A stretch of 64,000 bases of DNA from Massospora cicadina. Taxonomy: Eukaryota; Entomophthoromycota; Entomophthoromycetes; Entomophthorales; Entomophthoraceae. A model generated the notes under the pieces. The model was not told the origin of the DNA. It did no database searches and was given only the letters and a program-made list of their open reading frames with translations. This document shows, piece by piece, positions 1 through 9,374 of the stretch. The stretch lies in assembly GCA_022478985.1 (NCBI GenBank), contig JAKSZP010004236.1, positions 48,822-112,821 on the forward strand, read 5' to 3'. The first letter of the stretch is position 1. The number at the start of each line of letters is the position of its first letter. Both the position numbers and the translations under genes were made by a program.

Positions 1-285
1 AAACAGCACCCCGTCTTCCACATGTCTCAGTTGTCTCCATTCAAGGGGATCGTTTCCACCAAACCTGAACCAATATTGATAGAAGATGCTAAAGAAGCTG
101 AGATGGAAAACATCTTAGCATCCCGCAAATCCTGGTAGTCAGTTCAGTATCTCATCATCTAGAAGGGGTATCCAGCCTATGAGAACAGTTGGGTCAAGGC
201 TCAGAATTGCGCTAATTGCATGGAACTGGTTGAAGTATTCCATGAGTCCCACTCCAAAGCTCCCCGCCCCCCCCAAAAAAAGTTA
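1..285 (+). pseudogene. Chromovirus pol 3' end with chromodomain
   Basis: Frame 1 encodes the very C-terminus of a Ty3/gypsy polyprotein, cut by the window edge. An HPVFHMSQL segment (typical of the tail after the GPY/F module) is followed by a chromodomain, which in the family helps the integrase choose chromatin targets. Visible chromodomain residues are EMENILASRK, QYLII-stop-KGYP, ENSWV and MELVEVFHES. Two TAG stops break it: 136-138, and 160-162 where the family has an invariant Trp (KWKGY). A polypurine tract and a TG-start LTR follow at 363-386, so this is the 3' end of a plus-strand element whose body lies outside the window. It is dead, and of the same class as element N at 49-55 kb. 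Confidence 0.85.
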
Positions 286-362
286 CGACTGTATTGGCAA
301 TCAAATTTCCCAAGGCTCACAAAAATGTGGCTTCATGCAGTTTCCTGGCGTTGACACCCTTT

Positions 363-384
363 CTTTGGAAAAAGGAAAGGGTAA
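363..384 (+). other. Polypurine tract at start of chromovirus 3' LTR
   Basis: A purine-rich run (GGAAAAAGGAAAGGGTAA) ends directly before TGTAAGTCC, the expected TG start of a 3' LTR at 385. The sequence resembles the polypurine tract of element N (GGATGAGAGGGTAA before TGTCATGG). It lies about 80 bp after the chromodomain, as expected for plus-strand priming. Confidence 0.65.
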
Positions 385-1400
385 TGTAAGTCCAGGGAAT
401 GTCCCCTATGCATAGATTGGGAGCTCTTTCCATTTCCGAATAAAAAGGGGCTGAAGAGGGCAGCTGTACCCCTTGTCTCCCTGGGCGACCTCGCCCACAT
501 GGTAGATGAGTGCTGGATAATAGCCCTCCCTCTTCAGATTCCTCCCCCAGTACCCTCACTCACCTCAGTCAAACTGGTCAGCTGGATTAAGAAAATCAGT
601 GCTGAGATCATCAAATTGATATTAAATAATTTGAGATTGATGGGATCAAAGCCAGATGATCAGAAAATGCATGCCCAAAAAAAACAAATGACGAATTATT
701 GGCTGGAATGCAGACAGTTTTGACTCAGTCTCTAAGATTATCATCAGATGCCAAACCCTCCTGAAATTGTCAGGTATGATCCCTGATGTGAAGATGATAC
801 CTTTGGAAATCATTGCTGACACTTCAAAACCCTGATCCAGAAAATCAGGATTTATAGCTGACAGAACTCACTTGGCCAAACAAATGGCCCAGCAACTGGG
901 CATGGGCAGGTTGGGCATCCCAAACCCAATTCCAACCATTTGGGAACGCCCCTACGTGGGATGGCACTGGGGATTTCCCGTTGCTCATCATCTAGACACC
1001 ATCACGATAATCAACAGAAACGCAGTTAACTCTCAGTTTAGGAATTCAAGGTCGAACTGACAGCATTTCAGCCTGCCACCAAATCTTTTGATGCCAGTTA
1101 CAATTGAGATTATCTGCCCCATTCCCCAAAATATTAGCTGTGTTAGGTGAATTTGAGGGACCCAATCCCTGATTGGACTTACCACAATCAAATACTATTT
1201 AATCAGTTGCCTTGCACTATGAAAATTGTTGGTCGCTTTTTTTCCTTATTTTTATTTATAATTCCTCTCCCCAATTCTAATTTTATTTTTTAAACAAACT
1301 GCCTTTTCTTCTGGTATTCCAACACCCCTTGGGGTTTATGGCCGTGTTCATCTTGTATTTCACTATGTGTCTATATGCAATTATGGCTCATCTGCAATTA
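385..1400 (+). other. Probable chromovirus 3' LTR and unassigned DNA
   Basis: The LTR should begin at 385, but its right end cannot be placed because the 5' partner is outside the window. By analogy with N it could be about 0.9 kb. Short open stretches at 499-723 and 872-1060 match no family I recognise and are not treated as genes. A T-rich segment lies around 1230-1300. Confidence 0.35.
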
Positions 1401-1469
1401 TTGGCAGAACTCCTTCCTAGTTCCATAACTGTTGTACTAGCAGAAGTGCCTCTGGAATTCTGGTTTGCT

Positions 1470-2049
1470 GTTTGGGTGCTTCGGCACTCAGGCTGGCAGG
1501 CTGGTCTAATTCTAACTTGCTGTTTGCCTGACAGAGTCGCTCATGCAACTGAATAATGAATTTTCGGTTTGCCTCTACACCAGATTTAGCTGCTCCAGTA
1601 TGTTAAGAGGTCAGTTGATATAAATTATCATAAGCTAATTTTAGAGCATCATGGTTTGCTAGGTGTCAATGTAGCTCTTCATGATTGGCAGCTAATAGAT
1701 GTATAATATGAAACAAAGCAGGATGGCAAACTTGTGGACATAAGTAGTCAAATTGGTAAGCTGGCTATAAGCATCAGGAAGGATTTGAGTTTCATAGAGG
1801 TACATATGACGGTCCTCTAAAGAAGAACCTCTTTACCAGGAAGAAATATCTCCAGGGTTTAATATGCCATGCGTTAGGTTTCTCACTACTTCAGATGCAG
1901 GCCAGGTAAGGCGGTGAGACTCTGGTATCAAGATTCGTTCAATTTTTCTCCTCCAAATGATAAGGCTGATGGGGCTATCTATACGGTCATCTTCTGCCCA
2001 TCACCATTTTTATCCAGCTAGTAACACTTCCAGCTGATGAACCCTCCAT
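1470..2049 (-). pseudogene. Ty3/gypsy gag remnant (element M1)
   Basis: Reading leftward from the PBS at 2084-2101, the first ATG is at 2049 (MEGSSAGSVTSWIKM). After a frameshift the frame continues as RILIPESHRLTWPASEVV, then NLTHGILNPGDISSW and YETQILPDAYSQLTN, with few stops. Position directly after LTR and PBS and the lack of catalytic motifs mark it as gag, the capsid precursor. I see no zinc knuckle, and the element is cut off at about 1.4-1.5 kb. Identification rests on position and sustained coding rather than a named domain. Confidence 0.55.
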
Positions 2050-2083
2050 TTTTGATAAATAAACTTGACTTATAAAGGGTGGC

Positions 2084-2101
2084 CCCCTATAGTGAGCACC
2101 A
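2084..2101 (-). other. Primer-binding site of element M1
   Basis: The minus strand reads TGGTGCTCACTATAGGGG, two to three bases after an LTR ending in CACA (LTR at 2105 rightwards). The same motif, with minor changes, recurs next to other LTRs at 26107, 31005, 39688, 42758 and 63768, which identifies it as a shared tRNA primer-binding site. Confidence 0.75.
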
Positions 2102-2104
2102 ATT

Positions 2105-2400
2105 TGTGGAGATCCAGCGAGGTTTGGGCTCGCAGGTGCTGAATGCAGCTGGATATCCACAAAAATTACTTAAAACAAAAAAAGGCTACTCTTTTTAACA
2201 TATTAATGATTGAGCTTTTTTATGTTTTTATTTTGGGCATGGGCTAGGGAGAAAAAAATGTATGCTTTAATACTAACGCTCAGTATTTGAAATATTGCAA
2301 GTATTGAGGGTGAAGGGTTTCAGAGTAGCGTTTATAATAGCTTAGACACATCCTAAATTAGGAAATATGATATTATATCCTATCAGATCTCAGGAAATTT
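2105..2400 (-). repeat. Start of M1 5' LTR (right end unknown)
   Basis: LTR boundary TGTGGAGATCC on the plus strand abuts the M1 primer-binding site. No second copy lies in the window, so the right limit is a guess. No coding sequence is recognised in it. Confidence 0.4.
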
Positions 2401-2479
2401 TGGTTACTTTGGCGTAATGACAGATGGGAAGAAATTTTGGGGCAGAATGTACCCATGTGGTAATGATTTGATATATCAA

Positions 2480-2545
2480 CCAATCACCACTTGATAAAAT
2501 AATATCACCTTGGGGGACCTCCGTCATGCCTATAAAAGGGGGTTT
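2480..2545 (+). promoter_or_regulatory. CCAAT/TATA promoter-like sequence, possibly P1 5' LTR
   Basis: CCAAT at 2480-2484 is followed about 50 bp later by a strong TATAAAAG at 2531-2538 within CCTATAAAAGGGGG. Spacing and strand suit a pol II promoter in the 5' LTR of the plus-strand element P1, whose gag starts a few hundred bases on. No PBS was recognised nearby, so the LTR itself is not proven. Confidence 0.45.
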
Positions 2546-2879
2546 TCCCCGCTTAGGTGTTGTAAGAGATTTAGATTTGGCAAGGGAAGAACCATTTGAT
2601 GGATGCCCATAATATACTGCATGGTTAGAAGAATCTGATTACATGATTTTGAGTTATTTTCCCGTTTGGTATTTGGAAAAGTGTTACCCCAATTCTTATG
2701 GCTCCACCAAGAATTGGCCATTGTCTTTTGGCTGATATCATCATTATTATCATTTAAATTATTTGTATTTGTATTAAAAAACTTGAAATGGCCAGCATTT
2801 CTCTTTTCAGCTGATTTTTGACCAAAATCATTCTTCATTTGCAGCTGGGAGGGCAAATGCCTAAAATCCTTAGGTTGTC

Positions 2880-4020
2880 AACGTCTAATATGCTAACTTG
2901 ATGATGCCATTTCTGCCATGTTAACTGTGTTAGCTTTTCATCCTTCTCTAGCCAGACATATCACCTCAATGAAGTGAAGCTTCAAGAACATATGCAACAT
3001 AAAAGAGGCTTTGTTAGATGTTGCTGATTTTCTTACCTGTGCGACAACCAATGAAGCTGTGGTGAAACTTCAAGTTCCATCCATTGAGGAGCTTTTTCCT
3101 GTAGGGCAGTGTAAGGTGGCTCCAACTACCCCATGGAACCCTCTGTGCTTGTCACCCTATGAAAATTGCTCCTTCAGTGCGACTTAAGTCAGATATCACA
3201 CCATCCCATAGACCTGAGATATTTAAAGCTAATACTGTGCTCCCGCACCAGCTCATTAAAGCTGCAGTGCCTTCCACCCAGCCAATATTGTAGTCGCGCC
3301 CTAAAGGTAACCCCCACAACCAGGAAGGGCCCACTGGAAAGATGAATAATCAGAAGATAGCTACCCAACCTCAGGTTCCTGAATCCTCTAACTCAATTAC
3401 ATTATTTTTATTTGTGGAAAAATGCCTCTGAGGATGGATCTGAAGGGGTTACAAAGATGTTGGTTACTACGTATTAGGAGTACCCACTGATGTGGAGGTT
3501 CCTTATCAATTGAACGCTAGAGGAGTAGACAAGGCAACCATACCTGATGAAACGTACCCTTATTTAAGTTATAGGGTGTCCTGAAGTTATTGACACCGCC
3601 AGTGATGCTTATAAGCTCCTGTCAAATTTGATTCAATCCTTCCAGCAGGTTCACACCATGAAATCCATCTTGGAGAGCTATCCAGAGACCGTTTGCAAAC
3701 TAACTTCCCCTTTTTGGCCAAGGAGGTCTTGGCTCTGTCTCCTAACTTAGGAGGAAAACTCACCAAGGTGGAAGAGATTATTCAAAAAGTCTGGGTGATG
3801 GACATCCTGGATACTAACTCCCCTGTGAAAATAATCTCATCAAAGTCGATAAGATCCTGTTGGCGCCTGTCTTGGAGTAAAACCAAGTGTTTGGAACTGC
3901 AGGCCCAAACAACATCTGTACCAGTGGAGCGTACTCTTCCCTTCCCATTAGAATTGATAAGCTCAGCTTATCGTCCTTAGCAGTGGTCTTAGACAGCAAC
4001 ATATTTGATTTATTCATAGG
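2880..4020 (+). pseudogene. Ty3/gypsy gag region of element P1
   Basis: Plus-strand coding traces run in several frames: AMLTVLAFHPSLARH, EALLDVADFLTCATTN and VPSIEELFPVGQCK at 2.9-3.15 kb; PSVRLKSDITPSHRPEIF at about 3.16-3.3 kb; and TNFPFLAKEVLALSPNLGG at about 3.69-3.95 kb. They precede a clear pol on the same strand, so gag is the natural reading. There is no recognisable zinc knuckle. Boundaries are approximate and the frame shifts several times. Confidence 0.45.
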
Positions 4021-4589
4021 TACCCTGATTATGATTTAGTACGAGGAAGTAACCAACATGTAGCAAGGTTCTTTAGTTGCTCAACTATGAAGTCCCTTAT
4101 TTTATCCAATAAAGACCCCTAAAAAAACGACTATTCTTGCCTAGTTTAATCCCGTTTTCTTCTTTGCCTTTTTATCATATCACTTCTAGTGCAACACAAA
4201 GAAATTACTCGATTCATTGAATGCTATGGACAGTATCCCTTTTTTATGCTGCCAATGAGGTCTTGATTAAGTCTGGTGAACAATGAGTGATTAACACAAA
4301 GATAACGCTTCAAATACCACACCATTGCTTGTTGCACATCGTAAGCCTTGAGGGCCTTAGCACCTTGGAGCTTTAGGAATTACCTGGGATACTAGACCCA
4401 GCCTACCAGTGGCCTATTAATATTCTGTTTGGGAACCTCACCGGCTATATGGTTGTAAGAAAGCTTCAGGAGATTGTCAAAGGCTTATTGGTCCCTTTAG
4501 AGGACATTAAACTTGTTCACTTCAATAGCTCTATGGTGGATATGGGCTTGCCAACGGATAACAAGTTATTACATTACCCAAAGTCCATA

Positions 4590-6000
4590 TCTCGGATGAG
4601 CTGACCCTAGATGAGATGCAAAAAGTCCATACCTTACTATAAGGCTATACTACATATTGTACAGTCAGATAATGACGATGGCCACATAAAGGGCTGGTGC
4701 CACTCCATTGACGTAGGTGATGCCCATCCTATTTTATCAAACCCTTTTCTCAAGTCAAAGGTGGAAAAAAAGCAAATGAAAACTGAACTCAAGCAGTTAC
4801 TAGACTTGGGGTTACTAATTCCTTTAAAAAAGCCCTTGGTCTTCCGCTCTATTGATAATCAAAAGTAAAACGGAGGCCATTAGGTAGTCATGGACTACTG
4901 AAAACTAAATAACCTCACAATCTGACAGCTATCCTATCCCTCACATTGATGACGCCCTGGCCTAACTCTCTGGCTCTAACTTCTTTTCCGCCGATGGACT
5001 TAGCTATTGGCTATTGGCAAGTATACCTATCTCCACTAGATTAGGAAAAATGTGCTCTCATTTGCAGTGAGGGTCTTTTACAACCAACCTGATTATCTCA
5101 AGAGCTGTGCAACGCTCCTGCAATTTCCCAGCTCGCCATGGTTCACATCTTGCATGATTTAAAGTTAAGTTGCATCATCATTTATCTTAATGACATCAAG
5201 ATGTTCTCTAAGACCTTCAATAAACATTTAATCACCTGAAAGAGGTGTTTCAACGCTTACGTGATTCCAACCTCAGGTTATACCCTCCAAGTGCACCTTC
5301 TTTCTGAAGAGATTAGATTTTCTGAGACATGTCATCTCTCAGGAAGGAATTTAATCTATACAAAATAAGTTTGAAGAAATCTCAAAAATGGCTCTTTTTA
5401 AATATACACAGGAAAATTCAGGTATTTCTAGGCATGATGGGTATTACCATCAGTTCATCCCCAAGTTCACCCATCTTAGCGAGCCCCTTGTCCGCTTATT
5501 GACAATAAACACCCCTTTTTCATTGTGAGTGCTGAACAAAAGGCCTCTTTTGAGACGCTGGAGCAACTAGTACAAAATTGTTCTATTTTAAGGCATGCAG
5601 ATTATGGTAAACCTTTTATCATGTTTAACAACGCCTCAGACTACGCCGTTGGTGCCATCTTAGCTCAATTGGATGATAATGGTGTAGATAATCTGTATCC
5701 TACTTTAGTAAGATGTTGCCAAAGGCGGAACGCAAATAAAGTGTCATGGAGAAGGGATGCCTCACCTTTCTGTTAGCTATAAAGGCACTACTACTCTTTC
5801 CTGTATGGGACCACTTTCGCTGTGGTAAATGACTATGCATCGTTGAAATGGATACAAAACATGAAAGACCTTAATGGCCAGTTATCCCGATGGGAGTAAA
5901 GCTCCATCATTACAATATTAAGATTGAACACCATGTTGGGACCTGTCACATGAATGTTGATGGGTTGACTCAGCTGCCAGTCCTGCATTTGAATAACAGC
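4590..6000 (+). pseudogene. Ty3/gypsy reverse transcriptase-RNase H of P1
   Basis: RT entry is seen at about 4740-4860 (FLKSKVEKKQMKTELKQLL, LGLLIPLKKP), followed by SYPIPHIDDALA, GYWQVYLSP, a degraded motif around 5100 and the catalytic box YLND at 5183-5194, where the family has YLDD. RNase H follows with ADYGKPFIMFNNASDYAVGA at about 5.6 kb, and the usual domain end HMNVDGLTQLP near 5.95 kb. The enzyme would copy element RNA into DNA in virus-like particles. Stops, frameshifts and the Asp-to-Asn change in the active site show it is inactive. Confidence 0.85.
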
Positions 6001-6059
6001 GAGTCAGAGAGGTTTTATTACCTCTTAATGACCCCCAATGACCTGGATTAGGATGAGCC

Positions 6060-7204
6060 TGTAAAAAAAGTTAACTTGGCACTCCTGCAACACAATGTGA
6101 AGAGCGAAAAGTTGTATAAGCAGTTGTGAACAAAGTGGTTGCCTTATATTTGGTCCTCAGAATGTATACCTGCTATCCTGGAAACTCATTCTACCCTAGG
6201 ACATGGGGGAGCGATGAAAAATTATTTGTGGATTAGGGAACGCTATAATTGGGAAGGAATTATTTAGACCATCTTAAAGTCTTGAAATCCCGCCTCACAT
6301 GTATGAAGTAATCCAGTTTCAAGACTAGATACATGATACCAACCAACTACCCCCATCAACCTTTCAACACCATCAGTCTCGACATGGTAGGTCCCCTTTC
6401 ACTTGACTACCAGTGGGAATTGATATATCCTGATAGGAATTGACCATTTCATGAAGTGGATCGAAGCCGTGGCGCTCTCTAGCACAAACATCCAAGTCCA
6501 CTGCAACTTTCTTGCATCAGAACATTTTCACTCACCATGGCTGTCCTCAGGTACTACTCTGCGGCAATGTTAAGAACTTCACCTCCAGAGGGTCAAAATC
6601 CTGTCTACTTCCATGAGGTAACAACTCTTCCCAGATCTTTATGATCCCTCTACCAATGGGACCGTGGAGAGAGCAAATGGAACCTTGGTCTCAATCTGGC
6701 GAAAAATGGCCTCTTCTGATCCCCTTCACTGGGATCACTTCCTACCCAGTGCCCTTATGGCCTACCAGATTAGTTATCATTTGATCTTGAAAATGTCTTC
6801 ATTCCATGTTCTGTATGGGCGGGAACCAGGGATACCAGCCCTTTGATCTAAAGATGTTTTCTCCTTTAATGTTGAGGAACCTGAGAAAGCCATGGGAAGG
6901 TTGGCTCAACGTATCATTCAGCCTCAATCTGAGGCTATGACGAATTTAGATAAAATGGTTACTAAAGAAAACTAGCTGCCAATGAGCTTTGGGATCCGCT
7001 ACCTTCATTCAAAGTGAATGACATGGTCCTGTACTGCCATAACCGCATCACTCCTAAAAGCGGCAAGCTTGGATTAATTTTGGAGGGTCCCTACACAGTC
7101 ACTTACAAAAGAGGTAATGAGTATTCTATTTAGTCTTTGGCTACAGGTATTTTCATAATAGAATACATGGACGCTACTTACGCCCCTATTCTCCCCCCAA
7201 CATT
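6060..7204 (+). pseudogene. Ty3/gypsy integrase and GPY/F module of P1
   Basis: The integrase core can be followed from about 6.1 kb (zinc-binding region: ETHSTLGHGGAMKNYLW), through the core (DHFMKWIEAVAL at about 6.44-6.48 kb), to TNGTVERANGTL at about 6.65 kb, which holds the catalytic Glu. The 6664-6846 stretch is still open (LHWDHFLPSALMAYQ, FHVLYGREPGIPAL). A GPY/F module follows at 7.01-7.12 kb (FKVNDMVLYCHN, LILEGPYTV). Gene order RT-RNase H-IN places it in Ty3/gypsy; there is no chromodomain. Many stops. Confidence 0.85.
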
Positions 7205-7333
7205 CTTGAAGGGGTAATGTCAGACAATTACCTTCTTTATTAAGGAAGAAGAATTTTTTAATGCAAATAGTCCAAATGATGTTGGATTCCACCCCCGCAT
7301 CAACTCATATTTGGTTCTTGTCAGACAATTACC
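7205..7333 (+). repeat. P1 polypurine tract and 3' LTR start, with a duplicated 15-mer
   Basis: TTGAAGGGGTAA precedes TG at 7218, a good polypurine tract/LTR junction directly after the GPY/F module. The LTR start TGTCAGACAATTACC (7218-7232) recurs exactly at 7319-7333. The end of the LTR and its 5' partner were not found. Confidence 0.55.
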
Positions 7334-7887
7334 TGTCTAATTTTGTAATAACAGTGTTTTGGATCTAGTTAAAGGCTTAAATCGCCAAAAAAAAACTTGG
7401 TCACTTCTTGGTAAATCCCTAGATCTGGGGTAATACTTCCAACACCACTCCTCAGCCAATAACCCTATAGCTAAGGGTAGGGCTACGTCAAGACTGCACG
7501 AAATCAGTGGATCTACTTTGAGGATCCTCCTAGTACCAATTACAATTTAATTCAAGCTCCTAAGCGGAGACCACCCCTTTTATAGCTATGAGGGTGTTTC
7601 ACCAGAAGCCAATATTTTCCGCCAAATGATTGATTTGTATATTAAATCCTTGCCTCATAGGATAGTCTTACCTGGGATTAACCCAACTTCTGTCATCACG
7701 TTTAAATGAGGAGATTTGAGAACTACAATAGGTCAAAAGTCCATACTTCCTAATCTTGTTTAAAGCTTATAATTTTTTTACGCCCATATCACTTTAAGCC
7801 TCAATTTGCTTTAGATACTAAGCAGCGAGATCACATGGGATCCTCTTTTCTTATCCTCACGTCACTTATTAAAAATCATATATAACC
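7334..7887 (+). other. Unassigned, probably P1 LTR and upstream part of element V
   Basis: Short plus-strand coding-like segments (for example LGLTQLLSSRLNEEI near 7.68 kb) do not match a family I can name. Once elements C and LINE are removed, this DNA joins directly to the integrase fragment at 15058, so part of it may belong to the same gypsy element V. Confidence 0.3.
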
Positions 7888-7905
7888 AACTTTTCCCTAA
7901 TATTA
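7888..7905. repeat. Target-site duplication of element C, left copy
   Basis: AACTTTTCCCTAATATTA here matches AACTTTTCCCCAATGTTA at 15040-15057 in 16 of 18 positions; both differences are transitions. The two copies bracket the outer ends of element C exactly. Confidence 0.85.
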
Positions 7906-8041
7906 CTCTATCTAAGGTACGCTGACCAGGGGATGGACATTACCAATGCTCAGTGAGCAAAAGAACTGAACAAATTAATGAATGGGTCAAAAAACCAAAA
8001 TCCAAAACAGAACCTCAAACCAGTTGGGGAGCGGAATACTG

Positions 8042-9297
8042 CTAACCCACCATGGCAGAGGATGAGGGGATGGGAAGCTCTTTTACAGATACATTCTTTT
8101 GGGAAGCATCATTAAAGTTGTAGAAATGGACAAAAGCGGAGAGCCAGGGCGATGGGACATCAGCGTTGTGGGGGTGGATGGTGGCAAATGATTGGTTTTC
8201 TTCAAGATCAGCTTATAAGATAGCTTTAACTAATTCCTCTAGGTGATGCTCAGCTTGAATGCAGGCTTTGGGAAGTTGGAAAATTTTGTGATATTTTTTG
8301 GTTGCTTTTAGAAGATGGGCTTAAATCTGCTAGTTGTGCTACATGCTTGACCGCATCATTGGCTTCAGTGACCCATTTTGGTGATTTTCACCTGTGCTGC
8401 TTTGGGGAAATCAGGGGGAAATCAATTGTGCTCAGTCCTTTGTGGTATTGAGAAACAGATCGGGCCACTGCTTTGCGGAATTTGGGGCAATGGGGTTAGG
8501 CACCCGCTGCTAAGACGAGCTGGTGGTCACTTTGGTAGAGATGGCATTGGGTTTAGGAGTGAATCACTTGGGAGATGGGGTTTTTTCATATTCAAAAATG
8601 CAAAATTTTAGCCCAAACACAATCAAGATGTCCAAGAGGTTCATTGGTTTCTTCATTTATGACAACATTACCTGATTTGTCAATCTCAGATAATAAGTCC
8701 CATGGATCTTAGTTCACAAGAATATTGGATGACGAGAATTTGGGTAGTTAGAAGTTGAATGTGCTGCTTGGGCGCAAATGGTGGTCCAGGTCTGACTCTG
8801 ATTGTCGTGGGTGAAATTGGGTGGTTTAATGTGGGTGAGTGATTTGGTGGAGGCCGATTTCCCACCTTGGCCCATTGAATGAGAACGTTGAGTGGGAAGG
8901 GGCAACAAAACGCCCTATTCAGAATCCGTTGAATATGGCTCAGAAACCACACCAGAGGAAGTGGCTTAGGGCAGTATTTTTTGGAATGGTCGAGTCCAAA
9001 ACAGAGGGGTCAAATCTGGTGACCATTATCCACCTGATCGCAAAAGAATTGCTCAGGACTGCCGCGATATAAGCATGGGGGATTTTCTGGGTTATGGCAG
9101 GGTGGTGTGATTATGGAGGCAGTGGCGCGAGGTACAGCAAGGCGCTCTGAACCAGAAGAAACAGTGAAGACAAGGTTGAGCTGTGACCCTTAAGCCAGAA
9201 GCCCCACCATCAATTGATCATATAATATCTGGGGTTGGGGTGAGATGGGAGGGATTCAAAGGACACCACAAATGTGGTGTTTGTAGGGGTAAGTTTA
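8042..9297 (-). pseudogene. Element C ORF1, 3' part (zinc knuckle to stop)
   Basis: Read leftward, this continues ORF1 from the RRM-like region. A CCHC knuckle at 9016-8971 reads x-P-L-C-F-G-L-D-H-S-K-K-Y-C, with the first Cys codon now TGA (9013-9011). A Pro/Ser/Thr-rich linker follows, then DPWDLLSEIDKSGNVV near 8.7 kb, matching NPWDLLAEIDESNNII in B, and a terminal SSSAMVG before the TAG at 8044-8042 (B ends SSSTMMG). The family would be an RNA-binding ORF1 protein of a LINE ribonucleoprotein. It is broken by several shifts. Confidence 0.75.
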
Positions 9298-9312
9298 GTA
9301 GTTATTATGGGA
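9298..9312. repeat. Target-site duplication of the full LINE, left copy
   Basis: GTAGTTATTATGGGA here and GTAATTGTTATGGGA at 14521-14535 agree in 13 of 15 positions, with two transitions. They lie exactly at the 3' and 5' ends of the LINE and interrupt the ORF1 of element C. Confidence 0.8.
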
Positions 9313-9317
9313 GTATT

Positions 9318-9374
9318 TTGCAAGCTATTTTATTTAACTGAGGCAAGCCGACCAAGGGATGGGCATTACCAAAT
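9318..9374 (-). other. LINE 3' tail shared with elements A, B and C
   Basis: The minus strand reads TTTGGTAATGCCCATCCC then TTGGTCGGCTTGCCTCAG and TTAAATAAAATAG. Element B ends TTTGGTAATAGCTGTCCCC, TGGTCATCTTACCTCAG, TTAAATAAAAATAG; C and A have diverged versions. It directly follows the end of ORF2, so it is a short 3' UTR likely recognised by the RT. Confidence 0.85.

Noticed and set aside
2530..2856. 108-codon minus-strand open frame
   Set aside because: The opposite strand is equally open and carries a TATA box upstream of P1 gag. The Asn-rich protein matches no family and is probably fortuitous.
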